Assembly (NCBI GenBank): GCA_945865405.1
Contig: CAMBDS010000019.1
Coordinates: forward strand, 1 to 50,572
DNA length: 50,572 nucleotides
Direction: 5' to 3'
DNA from: Caldithrix abyssi DSM 13497
Lineage (GTDB): Bacteria > Electryoneota > AABM5-125-24 > Hatepunaeales > Hatepunaeaceae
Shown: piece by piece, positions 18,424 through 25,991 of the stretch
Layout of the letters: each line of letters opens with the position of its first letter
How positions within the stretch are numbered: position 1 is the stretch's first letter
The notes under the pieces: model-generated
Told to the model about the DNA's origin: nothing
The model's database searches: none
Seen by the model: the letters and a program-made list of their open reading frames with translations, nothing else
Made by a program: the position numbers and the translations under genes

Positions 18424-19203
18424 TCAGCCGGATAATCTGAGCGTCGCGGATATCGATGGCGATGAGGGCGATTTCTTCGATTGACTTGAATTCAGCGATG
18501 GTGCGGAGAATATATTCCGCCTGCCCGTCCTGAAGCCTCCCCCTGCCACATTAATGTTTTCCGAGGCGATTCTCGTCGAAATACGGTCGAGTGTCAAGTT
18601 GTAAAGATCGAGGGCTGCTGCATCGACTTCGACACGAATCTCGGACTCTTCACCTCCCTTGACCTTTACTGCCGCAACGCCGTTGAGTTTTTCGAGTTCA
18701 GTCTTGATTGCTCGTTCGGCAAACAGTCGGAGTTCACGTGGTTTTAAGGAATCGGAGGTGAGGCCTATGCGCATCAGAGGATCGAGGGTGGGATCGTAAC
18801 GAAGGATTAAGGGGGGCTTGACTTCTTCTGGAAGGAAGACGAGGTCGAGCATTTCTCGGACCTCCTGAGTAGCGCGATTCATATCTGTGTCCCAGCCGAA
18901 CTCGAGTTGAATGTCGGAGAAACCGGCGCGTGACGAGGAGCTGATCTCGACCAGGTTGCGGAGAATGCCGAGGGACTGTTCAAGCGGATAGGTGACGATC
19001 TGCTCGACTTCTTCGGGGGCTGCACCGGGATATTCGGTGCGGACAGTGATCGAAGGGTAGGCGATCTCGGGCATCATGTTGACCGGCAGAAGCCTAAGCG
19101 AGAGTAGCCCAAATACTACCAGAGTAACGACGACAAGGGTTGCTAAAACGGGACGCTTTATCGGAAAGAAATAGGGCGAGCGCCTGAAATCGCTTAAATC
19201 CAT
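18424..19203 (-). CDS. RND efflux permease, N-terminal part (frameshifted)
   Basis: 259 residues. It starts with FPIKRPVLATLVVVTLV (helix 1) and continues with the first periplasmic porter region (AYPSITVRTEYPGAAPEEVEQIV, seen as YPSITVRTEYPG). It matches family up to ENINVAGG, after which the frame gives unrelated residues and stops. Reading one base back at the run of five G restores the conserved continuation GRLQDGQAEYIL. It follows the adaptor gene by 6 bases and belongs to the same operon. Either the gene is broken, a base was lost in assembly, or ribosomes shift frame here. Confidence 0.8.
   Translation of the reverse strand: MDLSDFRRSPYFFPIKRPVLATLVVVTLVVFGLLSLRLLPVNMMPEIAYPSITVRTEYPGAAPEEVEQIVTYPLEQSLGILRNLVEISSSSRAGFSDIQLEFGWDTDMNRATQEVREMLDLVFLPEEVKPPLILRYDPTLDPLMRIGLTSDSLKPRELRLFAERAIKTELEKLNGVAAVKVKGGEESEIRVEVDAAALDLYNLTLDRISTRIASENINVAGGGFRTGRRNIFSAPSLNSSQSKKSPSSPSISATLRLSG
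18536..18545 (-). other. Frameshift site in the first RND permease
   Basis: The run of five C on the plus strand (18539-18543; GGGGG in the gene) is where the two RND fragments join. Six G would give an unbroken reading frame of about 1130 codons from 19203 to 15815, with the family sequence VAGGRLQDG. With five G a single -1 shift gives the same protein. The slip site A GGG GGA is not a strong canonical heptamer, so an indel is more likely than programmed shifting. Confidence 0.75.
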
Positions 19204-19209
19204 GACGGA

Positions 19210-20358
19210 TTAGTGACCGGGGTTCTGAATTCGGACTTTGGCACTATCGCGCAAAGTAGTGTGTCCTTCGACGACGACGAGGTCGCCGATAGTCAAGCCG
19301 GAGAGAATTTCAATACGACCGCCCTCGCCGATACCGGTCTTAATTGGCTGGTGGAAGGCGAGTGAATCTCTGACGACGTAAACGACGGGTTCACCTGCCT
19401 CGAAGAGGAGTGCCCGTTTGAGAACAACGACGATGTTGCTGTGGGTTTCAAGGGTCAATTGGAGTTCAACGAATTGGCCCGGCTTGAAGGCGATCTGGTC
19501 ACCTTCGATTAGGAAGGATACTTTTACTTTTCCGTAGGTTGGATCGACGATTTTTGCGATACGAAGCAGTTTGGCTGAGCTGGTAACGTTAGTGTCACTT
19601 TGCGAGCTTACTAGAGCCTTATCACCGATATGAAGGTTGAGAAGCTCAGATTCGCTGACCCAACCATCGGCGTAAAGACTTTTGCGGTCAACCATTGTGA
19701 AAAGTGGACGCGATTGATCGACACGATCACCAACATCGACTGCGCGTCGGGTGATAATGCCTGAAAATGGAGCCTGAATGTTGAGATAGCCGAAGGCAAG
19801 TTTCGCCTGATCGAGAGTAATCTCGGCTTCTATTCGGGACAAGCGAACCTGCCTGATGTCGTCATCGGGAAGCATCCCTTGAGCAAAGAGCGTTTCGGCG
19901 CGGGCAGCTTCGGCGATCTGGTTTTCATAATTTAGTAAAGCGCGGGACAGAGTTAGTTTCTGTTCGGTCTCATCAAGCTTGATGAGAGTTTGTCCCTCAG
20001 CGACTCGGTCACCCTCCTCAACAAATCTGTCAGTAACGATGCCGATTGTGCGAGAAAATATCTGGATCTCTTTTTCGGGTCGAAGTACAGCATGGAAGCG
20101 GAGGTGTGCAGAGATGTCACCATTGGTGACGACTTCTACTTTGACGGGTGCGGGGGCAGGAGGAGGATCTTTTTTCTTTTTGCCCCAGCCTCCTTCCCCA
20201 CCCATTTCAACCTTACAAGCGACAAGCGTGAGGCAAATCGAGACTAAAACGAAAAGCGGGGTCACCTTTTGGGTGAAAAGGGAGATCCGCGCGATCAAGC
20301 TGGAACAGTGTCGTAACGTAGTGACTCCAATAATTTGTCTGAGGAGACAGAGTAGCAT
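19210..20358 (-). CDS. RND efflux periplasmic adaptor lipoprotein (membrane fusion protein)
   Basis: Up to 382 residues. A hydrophobic signal with lipobox LTLVAC anchors it as a lipoprotein. A proline/lysine-rich linker then leads into the lipoyl half (VKVEVVTNGDISAHLRF), a coiled-coil hairpin (about residues 140-185), the second lipoyl half (APFSGIITRRAVDVGDRV), a beta-barrel (VSESELLNLHIGDKA) and the membrane-proximal domain. It links RND permeases to an outer-membrane channel. ATG 20358 has no strong ribosome binding site; a later TTG or GTG (before LIARISLF or TPLFVLV) would still leave a full signal peptide, so the start is uncertain. First gene of the RND operon. Confidence 0.88.
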   Translation of the reverse strand: MLLCLLRQIIGVTTLRHCSSLIARISLFTQKVTPLFVLVSICLTLVACKVEMGGEGGWGKKKKDPPPAPAPVKVEVVTNGDISAHLRFHAVLRPEKEIQIFSRTIGIVTDRFVEEGDRVAEGQTLIKLDETEQKLTLSRALLNYENQIAEAARAETLFAQGMLPDDDIRQVRLSRIEAEITLDQAKLAFGYLNIQAPFSGIITRRAVDVGDRVDQSRPLFTMVDRKSLYADGWVSESELLNLHIGDKALVSSQSDTNVTSSAKLLRIAKIVDPTYGKVKVSFLIEGDQIAFKPGQFVELQLTLETHSNIVVVLKRALLFEAGEPVVYVVRDSLAFHQPIKTGIGEGGRIEILSGLTIGDLVVVEGHTTLRDSAKVRIQNPGH

Positions 20359-20446
20359 TTAGTGAGCAGATGAGGGCTTCTGCCTACAGATATGGGTGGA
20401 CATGAGAGTCCAATATTTGGTAACTGGTCATAAAGAATTCAAACAG

Positions 20447-20472
20447 AGATGCTTCACTTCGTTCAGCATGAC
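20447..20472. repeat. Dispersed intergenic motif (AGATGCTTCACTTCG ...)
   Basis: The 26-base motif begins AGATGCTTCACTTCG and ends TTCAGCATGAC, with imperfect dyad symmetry (ATGCT/AGCAT and GAAG-type arms). Read on the minus strand it encodes the spurious peptide MLNEVKHL. From memory this motif recurs in intergenic DNA of many uncultivated bacteria; that cannot be tested inside one window. It lies in the 217-base gap between the RND adaptor and the dehydrogenase gene. Confidence 0.45.
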
Positions 20473-20503
20473 CCCTTTTTTTCGATCTTGCTGATTGAAA
20501 TTT

Positions 20504-20565
20504 TGCAGGCAGACGAGGGCGTCCGCCTGCAGAATGTTAGGGCGGGCTGAAATCCCGCCCTCCAA
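20504..20565. repeat. Palindromic repeats, copy 4 (two hairpins)
   Basis: The first hairpin spans 20504-20531. Its arms TGCAGGCAGACG and CGTCCGCCTGCA have one mismatch and loop AGGG, and it shares the core CAGACGAGGGCGTC with copy 3. The second has arms GGGCGGG (20540-20546) and CCCGCCC (20554-20560), then TCCAA. It lies 10 bases beyond the stop codon of the dehydrogenase gene. Confidence 0.7.
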
Positions 20566-20575
20566 GAAATTGGAT

Positions 20576-21562
20576 TCAGCTTTGTTTGCGGACGGTACGG
20601 AAGCGATCAAGAGCTGTCGAGGTCAGACCAGAACCGGGTATCATCTCCCCATCATCGTCGTAGCGGAAAAAGCCCTGACCAGACTTCACGCCGAGAAAAC
20701 CTGCCCGAACCATCATTCGGATCAGCGGGCAGGGGCGATACTTGGTGTCACCAAGATCGTGAAAAAGTGTGTCGAGCCAAACCAATACTGTGTCGAGGCC
20801 GATTTTGTCTGCCATTGCGAGAGGTCCGTTGTTCATTTCATACCCGAGACGGATGGCGATATCAATATCTTCCGCTGAAGCGACGCCTTCCATAAGTACC
20901 TGAACGGCTTCGTTGACCATTGGCATGATTACCCGAGTCGTAACGTAACCGGGCGATTCGAATACTTCGATGGCGCTTCGGTCAAGTTTGGAGGCTAAGG
21001 CGAGAGCTTTGTGATAGGTTTCATCGGAAGTGTGTACTCCGCGGACGATTTCGACAACACTGACCTTGGGGACAGGGTTCAGAAAGTGCATGCCGATGAC
21101 TTTATCGGGGCAACGTGTTGCTGAGGCGAGTTCTGTTATAGAGAGAGTCGAGGTGTTTGTGATGAGAATGGCTTCGGAAATGGTGTGATTTTCAAGTTCG
21201 CGGAAGAGATTTTGCTTTAACTCGATCGATTCGGGGATAGCTTCGATAATGTAGATTTGATTTGCGATCTGATTAAAATCGGTAGTGAATTTAATTTTCG
21301 AGAGAAGGGCTTTTTGCTCTGAGGTAGTTAGTGCCCATTTTTCAATTTCGTGATCGAGCGTCTCTTTGATATTGTTCGATGCAGCGTCAAGTGCATCCTG
21401 ACTTACATCAACGAGCAGGACATCCATCCCTTTGGTGGCGGCGGCGTGGGAGATACGCTGCCCCATAGTTCCTGCACCAACCACGACCAACTTGTCGTGG
21501 TCCAGGGTATTCGCCGATGGACCACTTTTGCCGACAAGCATTTCCAACAATTCATCTTTCAT
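20576..21562 (-). CDS. 3-hydroxyacyl-CoA (3-hydroxybutyryl-CoA) dehydrogenase
   Basis: 328 residues from ATG 21562, with AGGA 8 bases upstream and the ndk stop 4 bases before. The Rossmann motif VVVGAGTMGQ binds NAD, the catalytic-histidine block is GMHFLNPVPKVSVVEIVRG, and the C-terminal dimer domain has GPLAMADKIGLD and GFLGVKSGQGFFRY. It interconverts 3-hydroxyacyl-CoA and 3-oxoacyl-CoA in fatty-acid or butyrate metabolism. About 25 extra residues precede the Rossmann fold. Co-transcription with ndk is likely. Hbd and PaaH/FadB2 types cannot be separated from the sequence. Confidence 0.88.
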   Translation of the reverse strand: MKDELLEMLVGKSGPSANTLDHDKLVVVGAGTMGQRISHAAATKGMDVLLVDVSQDALDAASNNIKETLDHEIEKWALTTSEQKALLSKIKFTTDFNQIANQIYIIEAIPESIELKQNLFRELENHTISEAILITNTSTLSITELASATRCPDKVIGMHFLNPVPKVSVVEIVRGVHTSDETYHKALALASKLDRSAIEVFESPGYVTTRVIMPMVNEAVQVLMEGVASAEDIDIAIRLGYEMNNGPLAMADKIGLDTVLVWLDTLFHDLGDTKYRPCPLIRMMVRAGFLGVKSGQGFFRYDDDGEMIPGSGLTSTALDRFRTVRKQS

Positions 21563-21566
21563 TTGG

Positions 21567-22001
21567 TCATTCCTGTAATGAATTTGACAAAGACATCTCG
21601 TTTGTATTGAAAAAGAAAGATGTCTCGATGGCGCCGTTTTCTGGAGAATCGGAACCATGAACTACATTTTGCTCGATGCTTTCGGCATAGAGTCTGCGAA
21701 TGGTTCCTTCATCTGCTTTGTCAGGGTCGGTCGCGCCGATCAGAGTGCGCAGTTTTGTGACGCCATTGGGCGCTTCGAGTGCAACAACCACAACCGGGCC
21801 GGAGGTCATGTATTCGACAAGACTGTTAAAGAAAGGGCGTTCTTTGTGAACTGAGTAGAAGCGGCTGGCTGTGGCACGGTCGAGTTGAAGCAAGCGGAGT
21901 GATTTGATCTGTAAACCGGCAGACTCAACGCGGCGAAGGACTTCGCCGATCAACTTCTTTTGAACGCCATCAGGCTTAATGATCATTAGTGTTCGTTCCA
22001 A
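21567..22001 (-). CDS. ndk: Nucleoside diphosphate kinase
   Basis: 144 residues from TTG 22001, chosen because GGAG lies 8 bases upstream and the product then starts MERTLMIIKPDGV, the normal Ndk N-terminus. The phospho-histidine lies in NVVHGSDSPENG; substrate contacts include HKERPFF and GATDPDKADEGTIR. The enzyme balances nucleoside triphosphates using ATP. In this position it could also convert GTP made by succinyl-CoA synthetase. A short extra C-terminal tail (MSLSNSLQE) is present. A TTG at 22040 is possible but would add an unusual extension. Confidence 0.93.
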   Translation of the reverse strand: MERTLMIIKPDGVQKKLIGEVLRRVESAGLQIKSLRLLQLDRATASRFYSVHKERPFFNSLVEYMTSGPVVVVALEAPNGVTKLRTLIGATDPDKADEGTIRRLYAESIEQNVVHGSDSPENGAIETSFFFNTNEMSLSNSLQE

Positions 22002-22062
22002 GGTGTATTCTCCAATTTTGATTGCGCTGCTTTTTGGCAACGTGAATATGGTGTAATTTGTT

Positions 22063-22110
22063 AAAAAGAGAGACCGAAGTCACGGGGTTGCCGCGAAAGC
22101 TCCGGTCTCT
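22063..22110 (-). terminator. Rho-independent terminator after korC
   Basis: On the minus strand AGAGACCG (22110-22103) pairs with CGGTCTCT (22076-22069), extendable to 11 pairs, and is followed by C and five T (22067-22063). It lies 29 bases beyond the korC stop and before ndk, so it separates the kor operon from the ndk pair, perhaps incompletely. Confidence 0.75.
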
Positions 22111-22138
22111 AAATATACGCACACGAGGGGGGGGTAGG

Positions 22139-22690
22139 TCAACTCTTCAGCAACACCTTTGCGGCATCGTAACCAACTGAGAAGGCTTTTTGATTTTGCT
22201 CTTCGGTGCCTTTTGGGGCTTTTTTCATCAACGCTTTCAAAACCGAGTCAACATTCAAAGCTTCGGTCAATCCGATCATAGCCCCTAAAGCGACTGCGCT
22301 GGTGTAAACCATCTTCTTCATCTCGTTTTTTGTGATCTCGATGATGGGCATTCGATAGACCTTGTTGTTGACTTCATCGACCTGTTGTACGAGAAAGGGG
22401 TCGATCAAAAGTATGCAACCGGGCTTCAAGTCGTACCCGAACTTATCCCACGATCTCTGGGCAAGGCATAACATAAAGTCTATTGCTGTCGTTCGTGGAA
22501 AGAGGATTCTCGACTTGTCAATGATTACGTCCACCTTGGTCGGCCCACCGCGAACCTGGGCAGTGTATGTGGGACTGTCGAGGGCGTATAGATTCTCGAA
22601 ATTGATTGCGGCTTCGGCGAGAATATCGCCTGCAAGTAGAATTCCCTGCCCGCCCACGGCTGCAAAACGGGCTTCAAAGTGGCCAGTCAT
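22139..22690 (-). CDS. korC: 2-oxoacid:ferredoxin oxidoreductase, gamma subunit
   Basis: 183 residues. The opening FAAVGGQGILLAGDILAEAA and the block SPTYTAQVRGGPTKVDVIIDK are typical of the gamma subunit. It forms, with KorA, KorB and KorD, an enzyme that oxidises 2-oxoglutarate to succinyl-CoA and reduces ferredoxin, or runs in reverse. ATG 22690 lies 8 bases after the korB stop. Being in one cluster with sucCD, 2-oxoglutarate is the most likely substrate. Confidence 0.9.
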   Translation of the reverse strand: MTGHFEARFAAVGGQGILLAGDILAEAAINFENLYALDSPTYTAQVRGGPTKVDVIIDKSRILFPRTTAIDFMLCLAQRSWDKFGYDLKPGCILLIDPFLVQQVDEVNNKVYRMPIIEITKNEMKKMVYTSAVALGAMIGLTEALNVDSVLKALMKKAPKGTEEQNQKAFSVGYDAAKVLLKS

Positions 22691-22698
22691 AGATTAGC

Positions 22699-23523
22699 TC
22701 AGTTGATAATTGACGCGGAGGCTTTGGCGATCACCCTGGCATAGGCGTCGCAATACTCTTCGCGCTGTTCTTCGTGAAGAAGACCTACAATAATTTTTTC
22801 TTTCAACTCTTCCGGAGAAAGTTTGGCGGCTTCACGAACGTTGATGGTCTTTGCGGCAATGTGGTCAATTAGTTGGACGGGATCCGAAAGTCGATTGCGA
22901 CGACCGAATTGTGTATGGCAATTAGACATTACTTCGATCACCGAGAATCCTTTGTGCTTCATACCACCACGAATAAGTCGTTCGAGAGGAGCGGCTGCGC
23001 CGACATGACCACGTGCCACGTAAGTTGCACCAGCAGCTTTACAGAGCATTCCGAGATCGAAAGGTGGGTCGATGGAACCCCAGGGGGCGGTGGCTGCTCT
23101 TGAACCGATTGGTGTGGTGGGAGAAAATTGGCCTCCAGTCATACCGTAGATGTTGTTATTTACTATGATCAAGGTCATATCGATATTTCGGCGGCAGGAA
23201 TGAATAAGGTGGTTACCTCCAATCGCAGATGAATCACCGTCACCTGAGATGACTACGACGTGCTTATCGGGTCGAGCCATTTTGATACCTGTGGCGAAAG
23301 TGAGGGCTCGACCATGCGTGGTATGGAGAGTATTGGCGTCAACATAACCTGGAGTACGAGATGTGCAACCGATACCTGAGATCATAGCGATTTCGTTTTT
23401 GTCCCACTCCAATGTTTCTATCGAACGCAACATTGCCTTGAGTATGATCCCAATTCCGCATCCCGGACACCACATGTTCGGGACCTTATTGACCCTAAGG
23501 TATTTTTCGTATTTTAATGGCAT
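22699..23523 (-). CDS. korB: 2-oxoacid:ferredoxin oxidoreductase, beta subunit
   Basis: 274 residues. It contains the CPGCG motif near the N-terminus (residues 19-23) and the thiamine diphosphate motif GDGDSSAIGGNH followed by VNNNIYGMTGGQ. GIGCTSRTPGYVDANTLHTTHGR, seen as GIGCTSR plus HTTHGRA, is typical of KorB/OorB. Active-site thiamine chemistry takes place here together with KorA. The start is 2 bases beyond the korA stop, which fits translational coupling. Confidence 0.93.
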   Translation of the reverse strand: MPLKYEKYLRVNKVPNMWCPGCGIGIILKAMLRSIETLEWDKNEIAMISGIGCTSRTPGYVDANTLHTTHGRALTFATGIKMARPDKHVVVISGDGDSSAIGGNHLIHSCRRNIDMTLIIVNNNIYGMTGGQFSPTTPIGSRAATAPWGSIDPPFDLGMLCKAAGATYVARGHVGAAAPLERLIRGGMKHKGFSVIEVMSNCHTQFGRRNRLSDPVQLIDHIAAKTINVREAAKLSPEELKEKIIVGLLHEEQREEYCDAYARVIAKASASIIN

Positions 23524-23525
23524 GA

Positions 23526-24671
23526 TTAAAAAACCTCAATTTGGGCGAGGATTTCCCCGGGGTAAATTGGAACGCCGCCGACCTTGTTGATGCGCTTTAT
23601 CGGGCATTTGCCAGCGACCAGCCGGTCAATTTCGTAGAACAACTGGCCGAGATTTGCCTCAGGAACAATAATCCCTTTAACTCTTCCAGCGAGCTCGCGG
23701 ACTTCCTTTTCGGGGAAGGGCCATAGCGTGAGTGGTCTAAACATTCCGGCCTTGATGCCTTTGCTACGTGCATCGGCAATCGCGACGGCTGCGGCACGGG
23801 CGGAAGATCCGAAGGCGATTACGAGAATTTCCACATCGTCGATAGAAGTTTGTTCGAAGCGAATGATGTCATAAAGATTTGCGTCTACCTTGCGCATTAA
23901 GCGCTCGTTTTCACTTTGGCATAGCGCAGGGTCGGTCGTCGGGAACCCACCTGAGTCGTGGTTTAGACCTGTCATATGGAAGCGATAACCACTAAAGTAG
24001 TCAGCCATTGGTGGTACATCACCCCAAGTAGTGTCGAAAGGCTTGAAGTCTTCGGGAGGAACTGAAGGACGAGTGCGGTTGATGATTTCTATTTCGTCGT
24101 CGAAGGGGAGATCGACTCTTTCGGAGAGGTGGCCAATGACTTCATCAATCAAGATAAAGACCGGTGTGCGGTATTTTTCTGCCAGATTGAAAGCGCGGAT
24201 AGTTTCTGTATAAACTTCATCGAGGTATGCCGGAACGAGGGCAATAACAGGACGGTCGCCGTGTGTTCCCCAGCGAGCCTGCATGATGTCGGATTGTCCA
24301 AGTGCGGTCGGCAAACCAGTTGAGGGACCTCCACGCATGACATTGACAACAACGCAGGGAGCCTCGATCATTGCCGCGAAGCCGATGTTTTCCTGTTTCA
24401 GGGAGAAGCCGGGGCCGCTTGTAGCGGTCATGACTTTATCACCGGTCAAAGATGCGCCAATGATAGCTCCCATAGCAGCGATCTCGTCTTCCATTTGAAG
24501 GAATTTACCACCAACCATTGGCAGGCGTTGAGAGAGGACGTGGGCGATTTCGGATGAGGGAGTGATTGGATAACCTGCGAAGAAGCGGCATCCTGCGACG
24601 AGGGCAGCCTCAGCGATAGTTTCGTTACCAGTCCAGAATTTGACTCGGCGTTTTAAGGTGGAATTAGGCAA
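23526..24671 (-). CDS. korA: 2-oxoacid:ferredoxin oxidoreductase, alpha subunit
   Basis: 381 residues. The pyrimidine-binding domain opens with GNETIAEAALVAGCRFFAGYPITPSSEI, and later has TSGPGFSLKQENIGFA and VMRGGPSTGLPT, all standard in KorA/OorA. The C-terminal domain with GSSARAA and FRPLTLWPFP completes the subunit. TTG 24671 overlaps the korD end by 8 bases and has AAGGAG 10 bases upstream. Together with KorB it binds thiamine diphosphate at the subunit interface. Confidence 0.93.
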   Translation of the reverse strand: MPNSTLKRRVKFWTGNETIAEAALVAGCRFFAGYPITPSSEIAHVLSQRLPMVGGKFLQMEDEIAAMGAIIGASLTGDKVMTATSGPGFSLKQENIGFAAMIEAPCVVVNVMRGGPSTGLPTALGQSDIMQARWGTHGDRPVIALVPAYLDEVYTETIRAFNLAEKYRTPVFILIDEVIGHLSERVDLPFDDEIEIINRTRPSVPPEDFKPFDTTWGDVPPMADYFSGYRFHMTGLNHDSGGFPTTDPALCQSENERLMRKVDANLYDIIRFEQTSIDDVEILVIAFGSSARAAAVAIADARSKGIKAGMFRPLTLWPFPEKEVRELAGRVKGIIVPEANLGQLFYEIDRLVAGKCPIKRINKVGGVPIYPGEILAQIEVF

Positions 24672-25008
24672 CTGCTTTCTTCTCCTTAGCTTTCGAGTCC
24701 TTCAAAGCACTTTGAACTTCAATTGCAAAGTCTGGACATTGGTATTCACATAGCATGCAGGCGTTGCAGGCTTCGATATCGACGATATCGACGATACTTC
24801 CTTCCCAGCGATCAGTCGCTGTTTTCATGCGAAGAACGTCTTTGGGACAGACTTCGGCACAAATCTCACAACCTTTGCAGAGGTGTCGATAGATCGTGAT
24901 GACGATCTGATTAAGCTCATTAGCTTCGCGGAGAATATCGGCACTCCGCTCTTCTGAATCTTCCCGCACCACCTTATTGAGTGGCGGCGCAATTGCCATT
25001 TCTGGCAT
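24664..25008 (-). CDS. korD: 2-oxoacid oxidoreductase delta subunit, 2[4Fe-4S] ferredoxin-type
   Basis: 114 residues. Two cluster motifs, CKGCEICAEVCP and CNACMLCEYQCP, each bind a 4Fe-4S centre and carry electrons from the KorAB active site to ferredoxin. The N-terminal 35 residues are variable and the C-terminus is lysine-rich. It is first of korDABC and lies 74 bases after the sucD stop. That gap contains a 7-base inverted repeat, AGTCTCA (25012-25018) and TGAGACT (25045-25051), of unknown meaning. Confidence 0.92.
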   Translation of the reverse strand: MPEMAIAPPLNKVVREDSEERSADILREANELNQIVITIYRHLCKGCEICAEVCPKDVLRMKTATDRWEGSIVDIVDIEACNACMLCEYQCPDFAIEVQSALKDSKAKEKKAVA

Positions 25009-25082
25009 TATAGTCTCACGGATTGGTAATATTATTTAACGACCTGAGACTGCCATAATTCTATTTGATTCGGACCGAGAGC

Positions 25083-25955
25083 TTAATTAGAGAGTGCCTT
25101 CTTCATGGTCGCACCGATAGCGGCGGGACTTTCGGCAATATATGCTCCGGCGGCTCGTAACGCAGCGAATTTTTCGGCAGCGGTCCCTTTACCACCTGCA
25201 ATGATCGCGCCAGCATGTCCCATTCTTCGGCCTGGAGGAGCAGTCTGTCCAGCAATAAAGGCAACGACTGGTTTGGTGACGTGCTCTTTAATAAAGTCTG
25301 CCGCCTTTTCCTCTGCGGCACCGCCTATTTCACCGATCATAACGACGCCTTCAGTTTCGGGATCATTTTGGAATAATCCGAGCAGGTCGATAAAGCTACT
25401 GCCGATAATCGGATCCCCGCCAATGCCGATGCAAGTCGATTGACCGAGACCGACACCGGTTAATTGCCCAACTGTTTCATAGGTCAGAGTGCCAGAGCGT
25501 GAAATCACGCCAATTGAACCTTCTTTGTGTATAAAGGCGGGCATTATACCGACCTTTGCTTTGCCGGGGGAAATTACTCCGGGGCAGTTTGGGCCGATCA
25601 AGCGAGTATTGCGGCTTTTCAGAAAGAGGTTAACCTCAACCATGTCGCGGGTCGGGATGCCCTCAGTGATGCAGATAGCGAGCGCGACGCCTACATCTGC
25701 GGCTTCCATAATGGCTTCGGCGGCAAATGGCGGTGGGACAAAGATGATGGAAACGTTGGCTCCCTCCTTCTCGACTGCTTCGGCTACTGAGTCGAAGACA
25801 GGCAGGTTGAGGTGAGTAGTTCCACCTTTGCCGGGTGTGACACCGCCGATGACTTTGGTGCCGTAGGCGATCATTTGTTCGGCGTGGAAGGTTCCCTCAC
25901 TGCCAGTGAAGCCTTGTACGACGACGCGGCTCTGTTTGTTGATTAAGATGCTCAT
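25083..25955 (-). CDS. sucD: Succinyl-CoA synthetase, alpha subunit
   Basis: 290 residues, normal length. The CoA-binding Rossmann part starts [19 protein letters not shown], and the phospho-histidine lies in [18 protein letters not shown] and GIGGDPIIG are conserved. With SucC it interconverts succinyl-CoA and succinate with ATP or GTP formation. It follows sucC by 36 bases and precedes korDABC, so 2-oxoglutarate can be carried to succinate with substrate-level phosphorylation, or the reverse in a reductive TCA cycle. Confidence 0.96.
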   Translation of the reverse strand: MSILINKQSRVVVQGFTGSEGTFHAEQMIAYGTKVIGGVTPGKGGTTHLNLPVFDSVAEAVEKEGANVSIIFVPPPFAAEAIMEAADVGVALAICITEGIPTRDMVEVNLFLKSRNTRLIGPNCPGVISPGKAKVGIMPAFIHKEGSIGVISRSGTLTYETVGQLTGVGLGQSTCIGIGGDPIIGSSFIDLLGLFQNDPETEGVVMIGEIGGAAEEKAADFIKEHVTKPVVAFIAGQTAPPGRRMGHAGAIIAGGKGTAAEKFAALRAAGAYIAESPAAIGATMKKALSN

Positions 25956-25991
25956 TGAAAATTTCTATTGGGGGTTGTTACTTCAGTAATC

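Noticed and set aside
18536..18545. Programmed -1 frameshift signal in the RND permease
   Set aside because: The slip site is not a canonical heptamer and no clear downstream stimulator was seen; kept only as a possibility behind an indel.
22691..24671. Pyruvate:ferredoxin oxidoreductase as the identity of the kor genes
   Set aside because: Subunit order, motifs and linkage to sucCD fit the 2-oxoglutarate type better, although substrate cannot be proven from sequence.
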